A DNA stretch of 64,000 bases from contig JBGPCQ010000001.1 of NCBI GenBank assembly GCA_041481895.1, positions 26,872 through 90,871 on the forward strand, given 5' to 3'. A program made the position numbers and the translations under genes. Below are positions 34,997-43,209 of this stretch, in pieces. The stretch's first letter is position 1. Every line of letters starts with the position of its first letter. A model generated the notes under the pieces. The model made no database searches, was not told the origin of the DNA, and saw only the letters and a program-made list of their open reading frames with translations. Origin of the DNA: JAMPXD01 sp041481895 (GTDB lineage Bacteria > Desulfobacterota > Desulfuromonadia > Geobacterales > Geobacteraceae).

Positions 34997-35806
34997 ATGG
35001 AAAGGCTCTATCTGACCCCCGCCGAAACGATGAAAGCCATCGTTGCCAACGGCCGGCGGGTAACCGTCCAATCCCGGCCGCGTACCGTGGTATTGAGCCT
35101 TCTGGCAGGATTTTATATTGCGTTCGGCGCCGAACTGGCGACAACGGTGACCCATGATGCGGCGGCCTTTGTCGGACAGGGGATCGCCCGTTTTCTGGGC
35201 GGCAGCGTATTTTCTCTGGGGCTCATGCTGGTGGTAATCTGCGGGGCCGAACTGTTTACCGGCAACAGTCTCCTGGCTTCCGCGGTGCTCCATGGCGAGA
35301 TCAGCTGGGGTAATCTCCTGGATAACTGGGTGATAGTTATCCTCGGCAACCTGGCAGGCTCACTCTTTTTTGCCTGGCTCATGTTCGAATCACGGCTCTG
35401 GGCCGGAGGGAATCTGGCCGATCATGCCATCAGGATTGCGGTGGCCAAATGTCAGCTCCCTTTTGCGGTGGCTCTTATCCGCGGGGTTCTCTGCAATTGG
35501 CTGGTATGCCTGGCCGTATTCATGGCAACGGCGGCCCGCGACATCACTGGCAGGATCATCGCCTGTTATATGCCGATCATGGCCTTTGTCGCCAGCGGTT
35601 TCGAGCATTCCATCGCCAATATGTTCTACATCCCCATGGGACTTATGGTATCTTCTTCCCTGGGAAGGAGCGAGCCTGGCCTCACCTGGACCAATTTTAT
35701 CATCGCGAACCTCGTGCCGGTGACACTGGGAAATATTATCGGAGGGCTGGTATTTGTCGCTTTTGCCTACGGGTATGTCCATCTGGATCAAAAGCGGGGC
35801 GGATAG
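34997..35806 (+). CDS. Formate/nitrite transporter (FNT) family channel
   Basis: 269 residues from ATG 34997 (AGGAGGG before it). Six membrane helices. LYLTPAETMKAIVANG opens the protein, and the FNT hallmarks follow: AELFTGNSLLASAVL, LGNLAGSLFFAWLM, GVLCNWLVCLAVFMA and SGFEHSIANMFYIP with the central His. Such pentameric channels carry formate, nitrite or hydrosulphide across the inner membrane; the substrate cannot be told from the neighbours. A perfect 7-bp hairpin follows the stop codon. Confidence 0.92.
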   Translation: MERLYLTPAETMKAIVANGRRVTVQSRPRTVVLSLLAGFYIAFGAELATTVTHDAAAFVGQGIARFLGGSVFSLGLMLVVICGAELFTGNSLLASAVLHGEISWGNLLDNWVIVILGNLAGSLFFAWLMFESRLWAGGNLADHAIRIAVAKCQLPFAVALIRGVLCNWLVCLAVFMATAARDITGRIIACYMPIMAFVASGFEHSIANMFYIPMGLMVSSSLGRSEPGLTWTNFIIANLVPVTLGNIIGGLVFVAFAYGYVHLDQKRGG

Positions 35807-35810
35807 GCGC

Positions 35811-35832
35811 CCGGACAGGTTGCAGTGTCCGG
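35811..35832 (+). terminator. Hairpin after the FNT gene
   Basis: CCGGACA at 35811-35817 pairs with TGTCCGG at 35826-35832 around an 8-nt loop, a few bases after the stop at 35806. There is no clear T tract, so its terminator role is uncertain. Confidence 0.4.
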
Positions 35833-35896
35833 TTGTCATGAACTTGAATATTCTGCCGGCAGGCATAGTGTTACTGCTGTCATGCGGGAGTCTGAA

Positions 35897-36691
35897 TTAA
35901 AAAATACCGGACAGCATTCTGGTTCCGATGAGGATGAGGAGCAGGGCGAATGTCTTCTTGAGCAAGGCTACCGGCAGAGCGTGAGCCAGCCTGGCGCCGA
36001 GAGGGGCGGTCAGAATGCTGGCAATTGATATTCCGAGGAGGGGAGGGAGGTAGACAAAACCGAAACTTGCAGGGGGAAGACCAGTGGCTGAAAGGCCGTT
36101 GAGTATATAACCGACGGCGCCGGCCAGGGCGATGGGAAAACCGATTGCAGCGGAAGTGCCGATGGCGCAGTGCATAGGGATATTGCACCAGACCATGAAA
36201 GGCACCGACATGCTGCCGCCGCCGATGCCGACAAGACTGGATACCCCGCCGATCAGACTTCCAATACCGAACATGCCGGCGTTTCCGGGGAGCTGGCGGG
36301 CCGGTTCGGGTTTTGCGTTGAGAAGCATCTGTAAGGCCACATAATAGAGGAAAGCGACAAAAAAGCCTTTGAGAAAACGCGTGGAGAGCTGGGCGGCCAC
36401 CCATGTGCCGGAAAAGGTCCCGGCAAGTATCCCCGGTGTTATCCGGCGGAAAATCTGCCAGTTGACCGCCCCTTTGCCATGGTGGGCGCGCATGCTGGAA
36501 ACCGAGGTAAACATGATGCTGGCGAGGGAGGTGCCGAGGGCAAGATGAAGGATGATGGGGGCCGGCAGGCCCTGGGCGGTGAAGAGAAATAAAAGGACCG
36601 GCACGATGATCAGCCCGCCGCCAACGCCGAGGAGCCCTGCCAGAAGTCCCGCTAAAGTTCCGAGGATGATATACAAAGAGAAGAAAAACAC
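35897..36691 (-). CDS. TauE/SafE (DUF81) membrane permease
   Basis: 264 residues from a GTG at 36691. The frame stays open to 36799, but that would run back through a perfect terminator hairpin at 36743-36773, so the shorter start is preferred; its ribosome site is weak. About eight membrane helices. The two halves carry the family's Gly-rich motifs: LAGLLAGLLGVGGGLIIVPVL and GVSSLVGIGGGSMSVPFMV. The family moves sulphur- or carboxylate-containing anions; the substrate is unknown. It is separated from the MshEN-REC gene upstream by that terminator. Confidence 0.88.
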   Translation of the reverse strand: MFFFSLYIILGTLAGLLAGLLGVGGGLIIVPVLLFLFTAQGLPAPIILHLALGTSLASIMFTSVSSMRAHHGKGAVNWQIFRRITPGILAGTFSGTWVAAQLSTRFLKGFFVAFLYYVALQMLLNAKPEPARQLPGNAGMFGIGSLIGGVSSLVGIGGGSMSVPFMVWCNIPMHCAIGTSAAIGFPIALAGAVGYILNGLSATGLPPASFGFVYLPPLLGISIASILTAPLGARLAHALPVALLKKTFALLLILIGTRMLSGIF

Positions 36692-36742
36692 TGAATTTCC
36701 CGATCGGAAGGACGATGTTGAACGAGAATTTGCGTTGACAGA

Positions 36743-36773
36743 CAAAATAACCCGCTCAGTGCGGGTTATTTTG
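36743..36773 (-). terminator. Terminator between the MshEN-REC and TauE genes
   Basis: A perfect 13-bp inverted repeat, CAAAATAACCCGC at 36743-36755 and its complement at 36761-36773, with a 5-nt loop. It lies about 20 nt after the stop of the MshEN-REC gene on the minus strand. The stem ends in AT pairs, and it can act in both directions. Confidence 0.75.
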
Positions 36774-36795
36774 TGGTAATTCTGCCGGCCCTCGG

Positions 36796-37632
36796 TCACT
36801 TGTGCATGTTTTTCATGAGCTCGAAAGCCCTTTTTACGCGTGATACCACCCGGATTGTCTGAACAGGTTTGGGGATGAAATCGAGGAAACCTGCTTCGAG
36901 CGCCTTCTGCTCATCTGCGCCGCTTGCCTTCGCAGTGAGCAGTATCATCGGTATCGATGATGTCGCAGGGTTTCCCGCCAGCGCATTTTTCAGGCTGTAA
37001 CCGTCCATGCGGGGCATTACCGTATCGGTTATGATGAGGTCAGGAAGATAGGTTATGGCCATCTTTAAACCCTCGACACCGTCCTGGGCGAGAATCACTT
37101 CATATCCTTCCTTAAGCAGCGCAGTCTGGATTATGGTGGATATGGACTGCGAATCATCAACCAGCAGGATCTTCGTTTTTCCGCTGGCGGTCCCTTTTCC
37201 CCCCAGATAGTGCCTGCTGATCGCATCAGTTATGTCGTTCCTTGTGGCGAGTACCGGAATGATCTTCATGCCGGTACTCTGGGACAGGAAATCCATGGTT
37301 TCGTTGTCGAAGGGATCGGTAATCGCGAGTGCGAGCATCCCGTCCTTTTGTTTGAGGGGAAAAACTAATTTTTGCACAGCCAGGTTTTCCGGGACAAGGC
37401 CGAGGATGTCCCAGTTGAAAGTGTGGGAGGCGAAATTGGTGACCATCTTGAAGCCGAACTGTTCGGCAAGGGCTTTGATCAGTTCCTCTTCGGTGATGAC
37501 GCTCATTTCTTCGAGAATTGTTCCGAGACGTCTGCCGGTACCCTTTTGACGCTCGAGGGCACGCTCGAGGGTTTTGACCGTAATAATCCCCGACTGAACG
37601 AGAATGTTGCCGAGCTGTTTCTTACCGGTCAT
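36796..37632 (-). CDS. MshEN (c-di-GMP-binding type) domain fused to a receiver
   Basis: 278 residues. Residues 1-145 are a T2SS-E N-terminal/MshEN-like domain: two similar units, LGNILVQSGIITVKTLERAL and LGTILEEMSVITEEELIKAL, then VPENLAVQKLVFPLKQK and LALAITDPFDNETMDFL. In MshE this fold binds c-di-GMP. Residues 150-275 are a receiver (ILLVDDSQSISTII, TDTVMPRMDGYSL, FIPKPVQ). There is no ATPase domain, so it is not a secretion motor. It may link c-di-GMP with phospho-signalling, possibly for type IV pili or polysaccharide export. c-di-GMP binding is inferred, not shown. Terminator hairpin downstream. Confidence 0.88.
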   Translation of the reverse strand: MTGKKQLGNILVQSGIITVKTLERALERQKGTGRRLGTILEEMSVITEEELIKALAEQFGFKMVTNFASHTFNWDILGLVPENLAVQKLVFPLKQKDGMLALAITDPFDNETMDFLSQSTGMKIIPVLATRNDITDAISRHYLGGKGTASGKTKILLVDDSQSISTIIQTALLKEGYEVILAQDGVEGLKMAITYLPDLIITDTVMPRMDGYSLKNALAGNPATSSIPMILLTAKASGADEQKALEAGFLDFIPKPVQTIRVVSRVKRAFELMKNMHK

Positions 37633-37715
37633 CTGCCAGATTCCCCTGAATCGTGTAGATATGGTTTAATTAAACTAACACACTTTACAAAAGTTTGCCA
37701 GAATTAGTGATAAAA

Positions 37716-37745
37716 CAAAAAAAGCCTCCGGGGAGGCCTTTTTCT
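37716..37745 (-). terminator. Terminator after the ammonium transporter gene
   Basis: On the minus strand GCCTCC and GGAGGC form a short hairpin followed by seven T residues, about 17 nt after the amt stop codon. The flanking A tract on the other side makes it usable in both directions. Confidence 0.85.
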
Positions 37746-37761
37746 CGATTCAGAGGAAAGA

Positions 37762-38982
37762 CTAGCGAACATGGTCTTCAGGATAGGCGCCGATGTTGTG
37801 GATGGACACGTCGGCTCCGGCGAATTCTTCCTCTGCGCTGAGTCTTATGCCTACGGTTTTGGCGAGGACTCCATAGACGATAAAACTGCTTACGAGGGCG
37901 AAAATGATTGCGGACAGGGACCCCAGCAACTGGGAGACAAATGTTACACCCCCCAGGCCGCCAAGTTCCTTGTAGCCGAAAATGCCGCAAGCTATTCCTC
38001 CCCATGAACCGATAATGCCATGGAGAGGCCATACGCCGAGGACGTCGTCTATGCGGAGTTTCTCCTGCTCTATGTGAAAACCGTAGACGAAAATGAGGGA
38101 GGCAATGCCTCCGGTGATGAAAGCGGCCAGCGGGTGCATGATGTCGCTCCCCGCGCAGATTGCGATGAGGCCGGCCAGGGCGCCGTTATGGGTGAATCCC
38201 GGGTCGTTTTTCCCGGCAACCGCGGCGAAGAGTACCCCCCCGACCATTGCCAGCAGGGAGTTGACGGCCACGAGCCCCGATATCTTGTCAAAGTGACCGG
38301 CGCTCATCACATTGAAGCCGAACCACCCCACGGCAAGGATCCAGGAACCGAGGGCCAGGAAAGGGATGCTGCTGACGGGGATCTGGTGGGATTTCGTACG
38401 GACATACCTTCCCATCCTCGGGCCGAGAAAAATGACGGCAGGCAGGGCAAGCCATCCACCTATGGAATGGACAACAACCGAGCCCGCATAGTCGTGGAAT
38501 TCCGCACCGCCGATGCTCTTGAACAGATCCTGAAGCAGTGCGGTATTTTTCCCCCAGATCAACGATTCGAAGAGGGGGTAGGTGAGGGCTGCGAAAACCG
38601 CACCAGCCACGACTTGCGGCCAGAATTTGGCGCGTTCGGCAATGCCGCCCGAGATAATGGCGGGAATACAGGCTGCAAAACAGAGGAGGAAGAAATAGTG
38701 CACCAGGTCATATCCCTGGTTGCCGCCCAGCAGCTGTTCTGCCGGTTTCAGAAAGGAGATGCCGTAGGCGATGGGAAATCCGACCAGAAAATAGGCAATG
38801 GTTGAAACTGACCAGTCAGTGATTATTTTGACCAGGGCATTGACCTGGTTTTTTTTTCTCACCGTACCGACTTCAAGGAAGGCGAAACCCGCGTGCATGG
38901 CAAAGACCATGACCGCACCGAGCATGAGGAAGAGAACATCGGAGCTGTTTTTAAGAGACGTCATCGTTGACATTGGATCCAT
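37762..38982 (-). CDS. amt: Ammonium transporter (Amt family)
   Basis: 406 residues with about eleven membrane helices. The pore residues are visible: DYAGSVVVHSIGGW with the first pore His and WPLHGIIGSWGGI with the second, plus AFLEVGTVRKKN near the N-terminus and GGIAERAKFWP. There is no N-terminal signal peptide typical of some AmtB proteins. The ATG at 38982 has a run of G before it. The usual partner glnK is not next to it. A sigma-54 promoter is at 39046-39061, suggesting nitrogen control. Confidence 0.95.
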   Translation of the reverse strand: MDPMSTMTSLKNSSDVLFLMLGAVMVFAMHAGFAFLEVGTVRKKNQVNALVKIITDWSVSTIAYFLVGFPIAYGISFLKPAEQLLGGNQGYDLVHYFFLLCFAACIPAIISGGIAERAKFWPQVVAGAVFAALTYPLFESLIWGKNTALLQDLFKSIGGAEFHDYAGSVVVHSIGGWLALPAVIFLGPRMGRYVRTKSHQIPVSSIPFLALGSWILAVGWFGFNVMSAGHFDKISGLVAVNSLLAMVGGVLFAAVAGKNDPGFTHNGALAGLIAICAGSDIMHPLAAFITGGIASLIFVYGFHIEQEKLRIDDVLGVWPLHGIIGSWGGIACGIFGYKELGGLGGVTFVSQLLGSLSAIIFALVSSFIVYGVLAKTVGIRLSAEEEFAGADVSIHNIGAYPEDHVR

Positions 38983-39045
38983 TGGTAAACCCCCCTTGGT
39001 TTATGCGCCCTCGGCACGTCGTTGTGGAAGGACATGGCCTTTATA

Positions 39046-39061
39046 AGCAACCTTTTTGCCA
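39046..39061 (-). promoter_or_regulatory. Sigma-54 promoter for amt
   Basis: Read on the minus strand: TGGCAA, five bases, TTGCT, matching TGGCAC-N5-TTGCW with one difference. The GC core would place the transcript start about 50 nt upstream of the amt start codon at 38982. Confidence 0.85.
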
Positions 39062-39134
39062 AGACGGTAACCTCTCGATAAATCGAATAGATAGGCGAAA
39101 GCCTTGATTGAAACAGTGCGTGTAGTGCTTAATT

Positions 39135-39154
39135 ATTAGTCTTGAGTGACTAAT
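39135..39154. promoter_or_regulatory. Palindrome between amt and the deacetylase gene
   Basis: ATTAGTC at 39135-39141 and its exact inverted copy GACTAAT at 39148-39154, with 6 nt between. It lies 75 nt upstream of the amt sigma-54 element and about 110 nt before the divergent deacetylase gene, a plausible place for an activator or repressor. Confidence 0.5.
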
Positions 39155-39266
39155 ATATGGGCTGGTCTTTCCGGGGAAATAAGTATTGACGGGCTGATGC
39201 TATAATTGTAAATTCACTGCATTAGGTGGATTTAAACTTCAGGGTGCCAATCAGCGGTGGACCGCT

Positions 39267-40409
39267 TTGAATGCGAAGACAGCCCTCATTTACTCGAGCG
39301 ATTTCAGCCGCTTCAGCTACGGCGCGGAGCACCCCTTCAAGGTGCACCGCTATCGCCTTGCCTATGAACTGATCTGCACCTACGGGCTCATTGACCCTCC
39401 TGCAACACTGATATCGGAATACAGACCGGTTGTCGAAAAAGACCTGCTTATTTTTCATACCGCCGATTACCTGGCGCGTCTCAAGGAATTCAGCACGTCC
39501 TCCGAACCTCGGGCCGACTTCCGCTACGGACTCGGCGACGCAGAGAACCCGGTATTTAACGGCTTGTACGACTGGGCGTGCCTGGGAACAGCCGGGACTG
39601 TGGAGGCTGCCAGGCTCGTGACGGAAGAGGGGTACACTATCGCCTTCAACCTGGCAGGGGGATGGCACCATGCCCATCGGGGGAAGGCCTCCGGTTTTTC
39701 GTATCTCAATGACGCGGTCATTGCGATCAACAAACTGCTGGCACAGGGGAAGAGGGTGGTCTACCTCGACATTGATGCCCACCATGGCGACGGGGTCCAG
39801 GAGGCATTCTATGATACCGACCGGGTGCTGACCATTTCACTGCATGAGAGCGGGGTCTATTTTTTCCCGGGTACCGGATTTGAGGATGAAACAGGCACGG
39901 GAAAGGGGGAGGGGTTCTCCGTCAATATCCCCTTTCTTGCGCATACCGATGATGCCCTGTTCATGAAGGCTTTCGACGAGGTCGCCTTTCCACTGATCGC
40001 CGCATTCGATCCCGATGTCCTCTTTACCCAGCTTGGGGCGGATACATTCAGGACCGATCCTTTGACGAGGCTGGAGATAACCACACAGAGCTATTCATAC
40101 GTCCTGAGGAAGCTCAAAGCCCTCCGGATACCCTGGGTGGCGGTCGGTGGCGGGGGATACGATACTGTCAACGTGGCGAGGGCCTGGACAATTGCCTGGG
40201 CCATCATGAACGGAGTGGAACTGCCGCCGCGGCTTCCCACTTCCTTCGTTAAGCTTATCGAAGGACTCGGGTTCCCCAATAAAATGCTTCTGGATGCCAT
40301 GCACTGGGCTGCGGAGGATGACCGGAACCGTGCCCTCGATGCCGTGGAAAAGAGTATAAGCGCCATCAGGAAAAAGGTTTTTCCCGTTATCATTGGTCGC
40401 TATGGCTAA
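39267..40409 (+). CDS. Histone-deacetylase-family protein (AcuC-like)
   Basis: 380 residues from a TTG at 39267 with GGTGG 6 nt upstream. The zinc-dependent arginase/deacetylase fold is complete: NLAGGWHHAHRG (His pair), YLDIDAHHGDGVQEAF (Asp and His metal ligands), TISLHESG, TQLGADTFRTDPLTRL (second Asp) and VGGGGYD (Tyr-adjacent loop). Bacterial members such as AcuC remove acyl groups from lysines, often on acetyl-CoA synthetase, or from polyamines. It overlaps the next gene by 8 nt, which carries a GNAT-like C-terminal half. Confidence 0.92.
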   Translation: MNAKTALIYSSDFSRFSYGAEHPFKVHRYRLAYELICTYGLIDPPATLISEYRPVVEKDLLIFHTADYLARLKEFSTSSEPRADFRYGLGDAENPVFNGLYDWACLGTAGTVEAARLVTEEGYTIAFNLAGGWHHAHRGKASGFSYLNDAVIAINKLLAQGKRVVYLDIDAHHGDGVQEAFYDTDRVLTISLHESGVYFFPGTGFEDETGTGKGEGFSVNIPFLAHTDDALFMKAFDEVAFPLIAAFDPDVLFTQLGADTFRTDPLTRLEITTQSYSYVLRKLKALRIPWVAVGGGGYDTVNVARAWTIAWAIMNGVELPPRLPTSFVKLIEGLGFPNKMLLDAMHWAAEDDRNRALDAVEKSISAIRKKVFPVIIGRYG

Positions 40410-41259
40410 ACTTTCCGAAAATGCACAGCTGCGTGACGCCGCCGGGAGGCCGCTCTTCAGCCTGGCCGACATCAACTCGCTCGACATTCCCGAGAAGGAG
40501 AGAATATATGGCGGACTGCTCCCCCAGCGTCTACTCTCGATGTTCGGAATTGAGAGGGAAACCTTCTGCGGGGGTGACAGAGAGAAAAAAGTCACGTTCA
40601 CCGCACCTCCGGGGCTGGGGCTACTCAGGGTAGAGGTTCGCCTCCATCCGCTTGATCGCGATGCGGTTTTTTTCATCGATCTTGCCGATACCCAGTTCAG
40701 GCAGATGGAGTTCTCCTTCTGCATCATCACTGACCCTTCGGCCCCCCGTTTCGATGTGGATCTGGACCAGTTCGGGCGTGATAACTGCTTTGCCACCATG
40801 GGGCGCAATATCCCAGAAGAAATCCGGGCCATGGCGGCGGGGCTCTATCCCAACCAGACCCGGCGCGGCCTAAGGATGTTCGGCGAATTTTTCCCGCTTC
40901 TCGAGCGTTTCGTGGACTCCCTCGGGATGGAGATGATAGTGGCAGAACCTCTTACCTACGATAACGCCATCCGCTACGAGAAATACGGATTTGATTATCT
41001 GACGGGGAGGCGCCTGATGCTGGCGATCAACAATGGCTTCAAGCCGGGGGGACATTTGTTCGGCAGGCTTGACAGGTCCACTCCGTTCAGGATACCGGGC
41101 AGGGAAAGGACAGCGAGCGGTCGAAGCTGGGCGATCCATGACGGCATTCTGGATGAAGCCTGGGACAACGTGCGGATTTACAAAATGATCGGAGAAAATT
41201 CCGGAATCGATACTTTTCCCGACCGGGAGAAGGAGGAGGTTGACGTATCAGCCGCATGA
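40402..41259 (+). CDS. Conserved-looking protein with GNAT-like C-terminal region
   Basis: 285 residues from the ATG at 40402, inside the last codons of the deacetylase gene. The N-terminal half holds LSLADIN-type sequence and a beta-rich middle (RVEVRLHPLDRDAVFFIDLAD). The stretch around 185-205, MEMIVAEPLTYDNAIRYEKYGFDY, looks like the acetyl-CoA-binding and the final strand of GNAT acyltransferases (N-x-x-x-x-R-x-YEK-x-GF). I do not recognise a named family. If the GNAT reading is right, it would pair an acyltransferase with a deacylase in one unit; this is inference. Confidence 0.7.
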   Translation: MAKLSENAQLRDAAGRPLFSLADINSLDIPEKERIYGGLLPQRLLSMFGIERETFCGGDREKKVTFTAPPGLGLLRVEVRLHPLDRDAVFFIDLADTQFRQMEFSFCIITDPSAPRFDVDLDQFGRDNCFATMGRNIPEEIRAMAAGLYPNQTRRGLRMFGEFFPLLERFVDSLGMEMIVAEPLTYDNAIRYEKYGFDYLTGRRLMLAINNGFKPGGHLFGRLDRSTPFRIPGRERTASGRSWAIHDGILDEAWDNVRIYKMIGENSGIDTFPDREKEEVDVSAA

Positions 41260-42206
41260 ACCCTGCAGAACCTACCCCCATATCAGGCATCCGTTATTGC
41301 ATTCTTCCCGCCGGATCCGAAGTGACGGGCCTTGAAAGGAAAGTCCGGATACCCGGCGGTGATCTTCCCCTGCCGCTTATGGAGGATGATTATAACGCAC
41401 TGGAGGGACTCGACCCTTCGTACGATGCCGTCGGGCGGGGCATATACCATGTTTTGCGCGCCAATCCCGATTGCACGTTCGGGGAGAGGTATGCCCGGAT
41501 ACTCCGGGATGGGTATCCCCATTTTATTGCGGAAATGGCCAGCCAGATAGTAATGATGGACAAAAAAGATCTGGATGTTGCTTTTCTGGACAGAAAGATC
41601 AACTATCTGAAGATATTCGCCCTCATCGAGCCCGACAATGCCCGTTTCCCCCAGGAAATCGGCCTGACCTTCATGGACAAGGGGCTTCGCCTCCCGGCAC
41701 TTAACCAGGCAACCGTAAATCTCTACCGTGCCGGGGAGTTCCTCCGAAAAGCGCTGCTGCTTCTGCCCGCGGACCCGACAATTATCTACCAAAACGGGGA
41801 AGTTTCCTATATTCTGGGGAAATATGACGATGTACGTTCCTACTGGAGTGGTATACTTTCTCAAGTCGGAAAGCAGGAAGCCCTGAAGATCGGCCGGCGT
41901 CTCGAGAGAATCGAGGCGGGCAATCTCCCGAAGGTTCCGGTGGTCGACTATCTGGCGGCAATCGGCGTGGCGTTCACGTTGCACCAGCAGGAAGAATTCG
42001 CCGAGGCGGCGGGCATTCTTTTTGACGTGCTGGACGATGCAGTTTTCCGCGAGGAGTTTCCCCTTCCGGAAATTTCCTATGTTCTCGGGCTTTGTTGTAC
42101 AGGTATGGGGATGCCGCGCTACGCCGAGGATTATTTCCGCGACGCCCTCCGGTTGAACCCCGATTATGAGGAAGCGCGAAGCGCTCTGGCCAATCTCAGC
42201 AGCTAA
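41256..42206 (+). CDS. TPR-like protein of the deacetylase cluster
   Basis: 316 residues. It starts on the ATGA overlap with the gene before it. The N-terminal 100 residues have no known pattern. From about 140 the sequence is helical with TPR-like units (AGEFLRKALLLLPADPTIIYQNGEVSYILGKYDDV near the middle, and a C-terminal AEDYFRDALRLNPDYEEARSAL that matches the TPR pattern). No signal or membrane helix. Probably a cytosolic scaffold for the two upstream enzymes; the function is not recognised. Confidence 0.8.
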   Translation: MNPAEPTPISGIRYCILPAGSEVTGLERKVRIPGGDLPLPLMEDDYNALEGLDPSYDAVGRGIYHVLRANPDCTFGERYARILRDGYPHFIAEMASQIVMMDKKDLDVAFLDRKINYLKIFALIEPDNARFPQEIGLTFMDKGLRLPALNQATVNLYRAGEFLRKALLLLPADPTIIYQNGEVSYILGKYDDVRSYWSGILSQVGKQEALKIGRRLERIEAGNLPKVPVVDYLAAIGVAFTLHQQEEFAEAAGILFDVLDDAVFREEFPLPEISYVLGLCCTGMGMPRYAEDYFRDALRLNPDYEEARSALANLSS

Positions 42207-42215
42207 CGAGGCGAT

Positions 42216-42311
42216 ATGTCAGGATTCGGAATAGGCGACTGGATTTTCATTGCGTTTATTATGCTGGTGATCCTGGTCTGCGTCTGGATAAGCGACATGC
42301 GGAAAAAATAA
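42216..42311 (+). CDS. 31-residue single-helix membrane protein
   Basis: The frame from ATG 42216 to TAA 42311 has GAGG at good spacing and starts 9 nt after the TPR gene. The product is one hydrophobic helix (DWIFIAFIMLVILVCVWIS) with a basic end, MRKK. The position at the end of a coupled gene set and the clean ribosome site support it as real; length alone does not. Function unknown. Confidence 0.6.
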   Translation: MSGFGIGDWIFIAFIMLVILVCVWISDMRKK

Positions 42312-42312
42312 G

Positions 42313-42422
42313 GCGGGGATTGGGGAGCAGATATCGGGGATCGGGGAAAAATGAATCTTGTGTCCCGTACTCCGGTCCTGGTCCCCGGTCCCTGATTACC
42401 GGCCCCTGATTACCGGCCCCTG
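42313..42422. repeat. Low-complexity GGTCCC/CCCGG string
   Basis: The gap between two genes is filled by near-repeats of GGGGATYGGGG and GGTCCC words, ending in two exact 14-bp copies of the unit CTGATTACCGGCCC. Similar words are found at four other gaps in the window. Confidence 0.65.
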
Positions 42423-42436
42423 CATGTGGAGTTTTT

Positions 42437-42880
42437 ATGATCGATACAGATGACGATGAAGTACGCCGACCGTTGGGGCTCAATCTCCTTGCAGGTTTGT
42501 ACCTGTTCTTTTTTCTCGTGTCTGCGTCGACTTTCGGCAATCCCTTTCCGTTTTTCGGGAAAATCTATCTGGGGCTGACAGCCAAGACACTGGTATTCAT
42601 CGATAGTCTATTCTGTCTCTATCTTTTCCTGGGGATCATGAAAAGACAGGCGTTAACCTGGTATCTCCTGCTCGGTTATAATCTGTTTGAAATAGTGAAC
42701 ACGCTTATCAACCTGAAGTTTATTACCAAGGAAGAACTGGAAAAGATTGTTGAATCACGAGTCCACCAGGATTCCCTGCTGGTCAACAACGTTGCCGCAG
42801 CGCTGGCCATTCTTCTCCTCTCCCAGTTCATCTACCGTCACAAGCACTACTTTACCAGCAAGGGGAAATTCCTTTTTTGA
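42437..42880 (+). CDS. Predicted four-helix membrane protein
   Basis: 147 residues, GGAG before the ATG at 42437. Four hydrophobic segments (about 15-33, 42-62, 74-92, 118-136) with short loops and an Asp/Glu-rich N-terminus. A small-membrane-protein layout with no recognised family. It follows the 31-residue protein across the repeat string, so it may be outside that transcript. Confidence 0.7.
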   Translation: MIDTDDDEVRRPLGLNLLAGLYLFFFLVSASTFGNPFPFFGKIYLGLTAKTLVFIDSLFCLYLFLGIMKRQALTWYLLLGYNLFEIVNTLINLKFITKEELEKIVESRVHQDSLLVNNVAAALAILLLSQFIYRHKHYFTSKGKFLF

Positions 42881-43209
42881 TCGGCGCATGTCCCGATTCA
42901 TGTTCCGGAGGCTTTCCCCAGACGCCGGACGGCGACCAGCGCCGTCATTCTCTGCTTGCATGTCCATTTTGTTGTTTGTTATTATGTGCGGTATTCTAAG
43001 TAAATTTTCATTCGGAGTTTCCGGATGAGGAACTACGGGTTTACGAATCGGAAAGAGGGGATTTCTTGTCCTGGCAAGGAAATCAAGGGATTGCGCGGAG
43101 GCGTACGACCGTACGCCGCACACGTAAGCCCGCTGATTGACACCGCCGGAGCGGAAAAGCACCCTTTCCGGACGGAAGCTAAATAGAGAGCGCGAATCGG
43201 GGAATATTA
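42881..43209. other. Intergenic region with a dispersed palindromic element
   Basis: About 330 nt before the MlaF-like gene. It holds the palindromic repeat at 43066-43125, and an open frame at 42888-43028 that lacks a ribosome site. Nothing else is supported. Confidence 0.4.
43066..43125. repeat. Dispersed palindromic element, copy 1
   Basis: GGCGTAC at 43100-43106 and GTACGCC at 43111-43117 form a hairpin with a 4-nt loop, flanked by GCGCGGA on one side and GCACA on the other. The same flanks and stem recur at 55621-55667. Confidence 0.7.

Noticed and set aside
42888..43028. 46-codon frame with a hydrophobic stretch
   Set aside because: No ribosome site, odd Arg/Pro-rich start, and it leads into a repeat element. 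The case for coding is too weak.
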